A stretch of DNA of 24,410 bases, taken from positions 1-24,410 of IMG/VR virus record IMGVR_UViG_3300025305_000135. The stretch is one strand, 5' to 3'. The position numbers were made by a program, and so were the translations under genes. Every line of letters begins with the position of its first letter. Within the stretch, counting starts at the first letter, position 1. The DNA is from a virus. The notes below the pieces were generated by a model. The model saw only the letters and a program-made list of their open reading frames with translations. It had not been told where the DNA came from and did no database searches. Positions 19,379-24,410 of the stretch are shown in pieces.

Positions 19379-19486
19379 ATGCCAACTGTAGGTAAAAAGA
19401 AGTTTCCGTATTCTAAAAAAGGTAAGGCTGCTGCTAAAAAACATGCCAAGAAAACAGGAAAGAAGATTAAAAAGAAGGATTATTAA
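19379..19486 (+). CDS. Tiny lysine-rich protein, 35 aa
   Basis: ATG 19379 follows a GGGGG-containing purine run (about 19365-19372). The product reads MPTVGKKKFPYSKKGKAAAK and continues with KK-rich sequence to KKDY; about 16 of its 35 residues are Lys. Short proteins with the V-G-x-x-x-F-P-Y-x-x-x-G-x-x-A-A-x-x-x-A-K pattern are common beside portal genes of T7-like phages. The strong positive charge suggests DNA contact, perhaps in the virion or during packaging. The function is unknown. Confidence 0.75.
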   Translation: MPTVGKKKFPYSKKGKAAAKKHAKKTGKKIKKKDY

Positions 19487-19488
19487 AC

Positions 19489-19602
19489 ATGGGTTGTACA
19501 AAGTGTAAAAAAAATAAGAAAAAATCTGAGCCTTTATTTAAAAAGGTTACTAAGATTATTTCTACAAGTACTAAAAAAATATTAGAGGGGGCTGTTAAAT
19601 GA
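19489..19602 (+). CDS. Tiny lysine-rich protein with CxxC, 37 aa
   Basis: ATG 19489 starts 2 nt after the previous stop, and the end overlaps the next ATG (ATGA). The product is MGCTKCKKNKKKSEPLFKKV followed by a helix ending ILEGAVK. It has one C-x2-C pair and many lysines in its first half. The ribosome site is weak (AAGGA about 11 nt upstream), so translation is probably coupled. No family is recognised. Confidence 0.55.
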   Translation: MGCTKCKKNKKKSEPLFKKVTKIISTSTKKILEGAVK

Positions 19603-19811
19603 CTAAGAGAAGTATTGTTTCTTTTCTAGCGGGGTTTTTCTTTGGAAGTATCTTTTCTGCGTTAATATGCATAACTGCTGAGGGCTATTATGTGAATAAA
19701 GTAGATGAAGATCTTCAAGTACCTGTTAATACAAAGATATATACTTCTTCTGATACTCATAATCCAAGAGATAACCTTCCTAATAAACCTGATTTGGATG
19801 AAGGACAATAA
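19599..19811 (+). CDS. Small membrane-anchored protein, 70 aa
   Basis: ATG 19599 overlaps the previous stop and follows a GAGGGGG purine run at about 7 nt. After a basic start (MTKRS) there is a hydrophobic segment at about residues 6-25 (IVSFLAGFFFGSIFSALICI), then a hydrophilic acidic tail ending KPDLDEGQ. This suggests a single transmembrane or uncleaved signal-anchor protein with the tail outside the cytoplasm. Next to another membrane protein it could be part of a lysis cassette, but no spanin or holin motif is clear. Confidence 0.7.
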   Translation: MTKRSIVSFLAGFFFGSIFSALICITAEGYYVNKVDEDLQVPVNTKIYTSSDTHNPRDNLPNKPDLDEGQ

Positions 19812-19823
19812 AGGAGATTATGT

Positions 19824-20258
19824 ATGGATTTTTTAACACCCGATGTAGTTACAATGCTAGGTGGTTCTCTTGCTGGGTTTATTTTTAAACAACAAGCAGA
19901 GAAAAGAAAGAATGAGCAAGAGAGAATGAAGCTTATGCTTCAGGCTCAGAAAGCTTCAGATGATACTGCAAATAGTGCTGTTAAAAGGGTCGGCATTGAT
20001 GCTGGCAGAATAACAAGAAGGATCATTGTCCTTTCTGTTTTGTTTGCGTGTATGTATGCTCCTTTTATTGCTCCAATTTTTAACATACCTATCGTTGTAG
20101 AGGTTACCCAAAAGACACAAGAATTTTTCTTTGGTCTTTTTGGTGGCAAAGAAGAAACAGTTTTTAAAGAGATTAATGGTTATCTCTTTGCAGAAGAAAA
20201 CAGGCAAGCGTTGCTTGCTATTATAGGATTTTATTTTGGCAGCGCATCTGCCAAATAA
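19824..20258 (+). CDS. Membrane protein, possible 3-TM holin-like
   Basis: 144 aa; ATG 19824 follows AAGGAG (19811-19816) by 7 nt. An N-terminal hydrophobic patch (VTMLGGSLAGFIF) is followed by a charged helix, then a strong membrane segment at about residues 67-93 (IIVLSVLFACMYAPFIAPIF) and a C-terminal segment ALLAIIGFYFGSASAK. The closing IIGFYFGS segment and the charged helix before the central membrane segment recall the GTA_holin_3TM (PF11351) pattern. It could form the lysis pore, or be a virion membrane protein. The position between portal and scaffold is not where T7 keeps its holin. Confidence 0.55.
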   Translation: MDFLTPDVVTMLGGSLAGFIFKQQAEKRKNEQERMKLMLQAQKASDDTANSAVKRVGIDAGRITRRIIVLSVLFACMYAPFIAPIFNIPIVVEVTQKTQEFFFGLFGGKEETVFKEINGYLFAEENRQALLAIIGFYFGSASAK

Positions 20259-20272
20259 CATAGGAGAAATAG

Positions 20273-21253
20273 ATGACTGATCAACAAGTAAATGAGACTC
20301 CACAGACTCCAGAGCCAACTCCAACGGAACAATTGGCTACGGAACAATCTACACCGGAACTATCTCAAGGTGGAATTCCTGAAAACATTGCTCAAGAAGA
20401 TATTGCACAATATACTCATGAGAAACAGGCGTTCCTAAGTCATGTCAGAGATCAAGGGAAGGAAATCCCTGCAAACTTTAAGAATGCAGATGGTTGGTTT
20501 GATAGTTTGTTTGAAGCCCAAAAGAATTATACTCAAGCTCGTCAAGAAATTTCTGAGCTTAAGACTCAATATAATGAAAATGGAATTACAAATCCAAACT
20601 ATGATCCCAACGCAGGACAACCTGCCGTTGAAGCACCTATTGCTGATCCTCAAAAAGGGGAGCAGCTTCAGATTGATACTCCTCCTGAACCCACTACGAA
20701 AGAAAGTGCCTTAGATCAGGTTACTGTGAACGAGTGGAATAAATGGGGAGAAGAAATCGAGGCTAATGGAGAACTTACTCCTGAGTCTAGAGATCAAATC
20801 AGAACAAAGATGGGTGTTACTGATGAAGTGATTGATCATTTTGTTTATGGAAGACAAGCAGCTAATAAGGAAGCTTTCCGTACTGCTGCTGGTCATGTTG
20901 GGGGAGAAGAAAACCTCAATAATATTTTGGGTTGGGCGAGAGATAATCTCGAAGGTGGCGAACGGGATGCTATTAATGCACAGCTTCGTTCACCTAGTTA
21001 TGCTACAACTCTTCTGGGGTTGCAACAACGCTACAATCAGGCTGCTTCTAGTATAAGGCGACAAGAGCCTACACCTACTCCAAACAGGAGACAAGCGGGT
21101 GAAGCTATGTCTAAACAAGTTGTAGGGTATGCAAGTCAACAAGAGATGATGGCAGATATGAGAAACCCAAGATACAAAGTTGATCCTCGATTCCGAGAAG
21201 CTGTACAACAAAGAGTTAATGCTTCTCAAGGAATTATACAGGGTCACTTTTAA
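20273..21253 (+). CDS. Capsid assembly scaffolding protein (T7 gp9-like)
   Basis: 326 aa; ATG 20273 follows AGGAG (about 20262-20266) by 6 nt. The N-terminus is Pro/Thr/Glu/Gln-rich and probably disordered. The middle holds acidic helices, and the C-terminus has QEMMADMRNPRYKVDPRFRE followed by AVQQRVNAS, which is characteristic of T7-like scaffolds. It directs procapsid assembly around the portal and leaves before or during packaging. The position between portal and capsid genes supports the call. T7 gp9 is 307 aa. Confidence 0.93.
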   Translation: MTDQQVNETPQTPEPTPTEQLATEQSTPELSQGGIPENIAQEDIAQYTHEKQAFLSHVRDQGKEIPANFKNADGWFDSLFEAQKNYTQARQEISELKTQYNENGITNPNYDPNAGQPAVEAPIADPQKGEQLQIDTPPEPTTKESALDQVTVNEWNKWGEEIEANGELTPESRDQIRTKMGVTDEVIDHFVYGRQAANKEAFRTAAGHVGGEENLNNILGWARDNLEGGERDAINAQLRSPSYATTLLGLQQRYNQAASSIRRQEPTPTPNRRQAGEAMSKQVVGYASQQEMMADMRNPRYKVDPRFREAVQQRVNASQGIIQGHF

Positions 21254-21378
21254 TTAATGCGTTTGAAACAATAAATATTCTTAGGGGATATTGAATGGTT
21301 TCCTTTTACCAAAGAACTCGAAAGAATAATTCTAAGGTAGCTGTCGTATATTGTATTTTTATTTTAAATTCATAATAT

Positions 21379-21399
21379 ATGATAAAGGAGATTTATCAT
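21379..21399 (+). promoter_or_regulatory. Hairpin presenting the capsid gene ribosome binding site
   Basis: ATGATAAA (21379-21386) pairs perfectly with TTTATCAT (21392-21399) around loop GGAGA (21387-21391). The Shine-Dalgarno is therefore the loop, and the last two paired bases are the AT of the start codon at 21398. This may tune translation of the most abundant virion protein. The rest of the 144-nt gap (21254-21397) is A+T-rich with no gene; a weak TTGTAT/TAATAT pair (21351-21378) is the only promoter-like match. Confidence 0.6.
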
Positions 21400-22924
21400 G
21401 GCATTTAGTGGAGATCAAATTCTACTTCATGGAGATATCGGGTATCGAGCAGATACTTCGCTCCATACTGCTACAACTCCGGGTGCTCCGGGTCGTTTGT
21501 GGCTCCCGATATGGTCGGGTGAAGTCATCAATGCGTATGACGAATATAATATGTTTGAAAATTTAGTTACTAGCAGACAAATTGCTAGTGGTATGCAAAT
21601 GGAGTTCCCAATCACTGGTACAGTAGGTCTTAACGCTGTCTGGGCTGCGGGTGAAGAGCTTGGTGGTGGTAACGATAAAGACGGTAACTCACCAATTTCA
21701 GATTCATTTGTTGTTACTTTGGACAAGCGTCCAATGGCTGCTCACTTCGAGCTAGACAACATTGACCAAATGGTATCACAGTGGGAATACAGAGCAGAGC
21801 TTGCACGTCAAGCTGGTTTGCGTCTTGCTTCTACTCGTGATAAACAACTTGCGTCTTTCGTATCTCGTGCTATATGCAACAGTATTGAGCTTGAAAAGAC
21901 TGCTATAGATACAGTTTGTTTATCTTTTGACGAAGTTGGTGCTCCGGGCAACGATTCCACTTTGTGGGGAACTGTTACCGCAGGTATAGCTAGTACACGA
22001 GGTATGCAACCTAGACACCAGTTTGGATTTGCAAGAACTCGTGATAACTTCCAATACTTAGGAAGTGGCACTGCATCTGCTGCAAATAGAACTACAGCTG
22101 CTTTAGAACTTCTTCAATATGTGGAAGACTTCTTAGTACGTCAACAAGAAGCTGACATTCCTGAAGAACCATACTTCTTAGTAGTTGAACCAAGAACTTT
22201 CCAAGATATCCGTGCTCTTGGTGTTGCTCGTGCAACCGGCGATCTTGATGATGGCGGTCGTAGACCTTTATTCGGTGCAACTGAAGACATGGGTGGCTTA
22301 GGTGCTGGTTTATCTCAAGGTATGTTTGGACTAGGTGATACTCTAGTTTACATGGGTGTTACTATTGTTAAGAGCAATCACCTACCTGTTGCAAACTATG
22401 CAACTGTTGCCACAAGTAATCCTGATGCATCACCTGACACTAATCTTGTACCAGTTATTGGTGAAGATAAGTATAATGTTCAAGGTCTTGAAGCTGGTAT
22501 TAAAGCACTTATGTTTACAGCTTCAGCTATTGCATCAATTAGACTACAAGGTCTTAAAGTTGATACAGTAGATGATGTTCGTAGAAATACAGTATTTACT
22601 GTTGCTTCTATGATGGGTGGTACTGGTATTCTTAAACCAGAATGCACAGGTGTTGTCCTTGATGGTATCAAGTACAAAGGTTCTGTAACTGCTGAGGTGG
22701 ATGACATCGCAGGAGGTGCTTTAGAAATGAACGAAACTGATACTGATGATATTACGTTAGCAGAAATTAACGCTTCTGGTTCTGTAGATGCAGCTAAAGG
22801 TTCCATTCTTATTGACCTGTATGGAAATGCACTATTCAATGGTAAACCTGCACTTGATTCTGCACTATCAAATAATATTCCTACTGGTCTTGGTGCAATA
22901 CCGGGAGCATTTGTTAAGTCATAA
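21398..22924 (+). CDS. Major capsid protein (T7 gp10-like)
   Basis: 508 aa. The first 100 residues contain LWLPIWSGEVINAYDEYNMF, then ASGMQMEFPITGTVGLNAVW and AAGEEL, the familiar start of T7-like capsid proteins (F-x-G-E-V...F-P-x-x-G). The HFELDNIDQMVSQWEYRAEL segment (about 114-133) and the long central domain fit the HK97-type fold. It is larger than T7 gp10A (345) or gp10B (398), with extra C-terminal sequence (about 410-508). It forms the capsid shell. Its ribosome site lies in a hairpin loop and a strong terminator follows, both consistent with dedicated high-level expression. Confidence 0.95.
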   Translation: MAFSGDQILLHGDIGYRADTSLHTATTPGAPGRLWLPIWSGEVINAYDEYNMFENLVTSRQIASGMQMEFPITGTVGLNAVWAAGEELGGGNDKDGNSPISDSFVVTLDKRPMAAHFELDNIDQMVSQWEYRAELARQAGLRLASTRDKQLASFVSRAICNSIELEKTAIDTVCLSFDEVGAPGNDSTLWGTVTAGIASTRGMQPRHQFGFARTRDNFQYLGSGTASAANRTTAALELLQYVEDFLVRQQEADIPEEPYFLVVEPRTFQDIRALGVARATGDLDDGGRRPLFGATEDMGGLGAGLSQGMFGLGDTLVYMGVTIVKSNHLPVANYATVATSNPDASPDTNLVPVIGEDKYNVQGLEAGIKALMFTASAIASIRLQGLKVDTVDDVRRNTVFTVASMMGGTGILKPECTGVVLDGIKYKGSVTAEVDDIAGGALEMNETDTDDITLAEINASGSVDAAKGSILIDLYGNALFNGKPALDSALSNNIPTGLGAIPGAFVKS

Positions 22925-22963
22925 TAATTATATTATTTTTATTTATAATATTATATTGACATT

Positions 22964-23006
22964 CGCCCTCTCTTCTCGAAAGGGGAGAGTGGGTTTTTAG
23001 TTTTTT
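22964..23006 (+). terminator. Strong intrinsic terminator after the capsid gene
   Basis: CCCTCTCTTCTC (22966-22977), GAAA tetraloop (22978-22981), then GGGGAGAG-T-GGG (22982-22993): a 12-position stem with one T-T mismatch and two G-U pairs. It is followed by TTTTTAGTTTTTT. The position right after the capsid gene matches T-phi of T7, which attenuates transcription into tail genes. Confidence 0.92.
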
Positions 23007-23021
23007 ATAAGGAGCACTATA

Positions 23022-24410
23022 ATGGGAATGATTTCTAAGTTAGAAGCTATTAATCGTATGCTCCTCAATAGTGGGGAGCAAATAGTAACATCTCTTGATG
23101 ATGACCAATCTGTTGATCTAACGATAGCTAAATATGTTTTCAATGAAACTGTTAGAGACTATCAGTTAAGAGGTACACTACACAACAAAGATATCAAGAA
23201 GTATTTTCTTGGTTCTGTTGTAAACATGGGTCTACCCACTACTACTACTGCAAATACTGTGCTGTTGGATTCTGGTACACTGAAGACGTTTACGTTTGAT
23301 ACTGGATTATCTATTAGTGTTGTTTTTACAGCCAATACTATTCCATCTGATGGATTAACATTGGCTTCTTATGGTAAGAATTGGATTAAACAAATAGAAG
23401 AAGGCGACTCAGGACATGATGCTATTTCTAATATGTTCGGGACTACCACGACATCCGATGCTGTTAAGTTAAGAACTATAGATGGTACGGATACTAGTGT
23501 AACTGTTGATGTTTCCTACCTTATGGGTGTCTGTGAAAGCTTTACCGTATCTCCTAACTATAATGGGTCTGGATTTGCTGATGGGGATGAGGTAAGAATT
23601 AAACCAGTAGCTTCTGGCTTTGGTGCTGATGGTAATCATGGCGGTACTCATGCCTTTGAAGATCCTCTCATTGGAGATCTAGAAACAACTAGATGGATCT
23701 GGGATTCAGTAAGTGCTGCTAATACTACTAGTAATACTAGTTGTTGGGGAGCTGAAGAATATAATGCTGGTGGTGTCGTATGTACCGTAACTGCAAGTAC
23801 TGGTGCTCTTCGATATTTTGAAGATGGTTCTGGATCTACTGCTCCACAAAAGACTTCTTCTAGTGTTCTTCTGGATACTAGTACGTCTGTAACCAATGCA
23901 ACAAACAACTTCTGGAACCTATCAACATCGACTACCAAATCCTATCCGGGATATAACTATAGTTCTAGTAAAACCAAGAGTCAAGAGATTCAATACTTAA
24001 GTGGTACTGGTACTGGTAAAAGAGCTAGGGCTAATATAACACTGGCTGATGGTGTTGTCAAAACATTAGGTGACTTTAAGGATAGAGGAAAACTAAACAC
24101 AGCAGGAACCTATGTCCTTTTCCCTCCTTATCAAGGCAGCTACCAAGATCTTAGTGGATCTAGTAGATCTAGTGTAACTACAACTATTAAAAATAATGTG
24201 CTTCCTCCCGATGTTGAATCGGATAGTAATGCAAGTTTGTGTCTTGAAGATGCTGGTGAACTTAACTCATCTAACTTTACTGCGGCAACGTGGTATACGT
24301 TTGATAGTAGAATAGCAGGGTTGGATGGAACATCTAAACTTTATACTCATCCCACCTCCTATACAGGAGACGATGGAGAATCATATACCTGTCAAATTAA
24401 AGGATATGTT
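23022..24410 (+). CDS. Tail tubular protein A (T7 gp11-like), enlarged, partial at 3' end
   Basis: ATG 23022 follows AAGGAG just after the terminator. The frame stays open for 463 codons to the window edge. Residues about 5-65 (SKLEAINRMLLNSGEQIVTS, later YVFNETVRDYQLRGTLHNKD) match the T7 gp11 start, [20 protein letters not shown] and its Q-S-R-G-W segment. The tail tube A ring joins the portal to the nozzle. T7 gp11 is only 196 aa, while here at least 400 more residues follow, rich in Ser/Thr/Gly and predicted beta, such as a SSSVLLDTSTSV stretch. This may be an inserted or appended receptor-binding-like domain. No stop or frameshift is seen. Confidence 0.8.
   Translation, partial: MGMISKLEAINRMLLNSGEQIVTSLDDDQSVDLTIAKYVFNETVRDYQLRGTLHNKDIKKYFLGSVVNMGLPTTTTANTVLLDSGTLKTFTFDTGLSISVVFTANTIPSDGLTLASYGKNWIKQIEEGDSGHDAISNMFGTTTTSDAVKLRTIDGTDTSVTVDVSYLMGVCESFTVSPNYNGSGFADGDEVRIKPVASGFGADGNHGGTHAFEDPLIGDLETTRWIWDSVSAANTTSNTSCWGAEEYNAGGVVCTVTASTGALRYFEDGSGSTAPQKTSSSVLLDTSTSVTNATNNFWNLSTSTTKSYPGYNYSSSKTKSQEIQYLSGTGTGKRARANITLADGVVKTLGDFKDRGKLNTAGTYVLFPPYQGSYQDLSGSSRSSVTTTIKNNVLPPDVESDSNASLCLEDAGELNSSNFTAATWYTFDSRIAGLDGTSKLYTHPTSYTGDDGESYTCQIKGYV

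Noticed and set aside
22480-22839. 119-aa ORF on the - strand
   Set aside because: Antisense to the capsid gene; arises from its codon use.
22955-22960. TTGACA before the post-capsid terminator as a promoter -35
   Set aside because: No -10 at 16-18 nt; the downstream sequence is the terminator stem.

Overview
The window is about 24.4 kb of an A+T-rich, lytic T7-like podovirus genome (Autographiviridae type). Every credible gene lies on the + strand, genes are packed with stop/start overlaps, and the order is that of T7: early small genes, single-subunit RNA polymerase, DNA metabolism, then portal, scaffold, capsid and tail tube. No integrase, repressor, tRNA, rRNA, CRISPR or insertion sequence is visible. 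A monomeric B12-dependent ribonucleotide reductase next to a PolA-type polymerase is typical of aquatic podoviruses, so a marine or freshwater bacterial host is likely, but nothing in the window identifies it.

Layout. 1-300: gene-free and unusually rich in consecutive inverted repeats, possibly a structured RNA or a genome-end/packaging region. 404-3823: early region of about a dozen small genes, several highly acidic and related to each other, plus a YubB-like (DUF1281) protein and a DUF932 protein. It carries two near-perfect sigma70 promoters with extended -10 boxes and ends in a 15-bp terminator. 3890-7691: a 30-nt repeated element, the phage RNA polymerase, three small genes and a calcineurin-like phosphoesterase. 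7687-17114: a second copy of the 30-nt element, then a small leader gene, SSB (gp2.5 type), RusA-like resolvase, DUF4406 protein, primase-helicase, DNA polymerase, a possible NlpC/P60-like protein, dNMP-kinase-like protein, 5'-3' exonuclease, class II RNR and a small gene. 17111-24410: small pre-portal genes, portal, two tiny lysine-rich proteins, two membrane proteins, scaffold, major capsid protein, a strong terminator, and the start of an unusually large tail tubular A protein cut by the window edge.

How it works together (inference from the T7 paradigm). Host RNA polymerase reads the early genes from sigma70 promoters. The early acidic proteins probably disarm or redirect the host. The phage RNA polymerase then transcribes the replication and virion genes; the 30-nt repeat in front of the polymerase gene and of the replication block is the best candidate for a phage-specific control element. 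RNR, the dNMP-kinase-like enzyme and the exonuclease feed nucleotides to a primase-helicase/PolA/SSB replisome. The terminator after the capsid gene matches the position of T-phi in T7 and would set capsid above tail expression.

Most unusual points: the hairpin-rich left end, the acidic paralogous early family flanked by a 29-nt direct repeat, the dyad-containing 30-nt element, two long out-of-frame gene overlaps (6245-6384 and 17238-17447), a hairpin that places the capsid Shine-Dalgarno in its loop, and a tail tubular A gene more than twice the T7 length.
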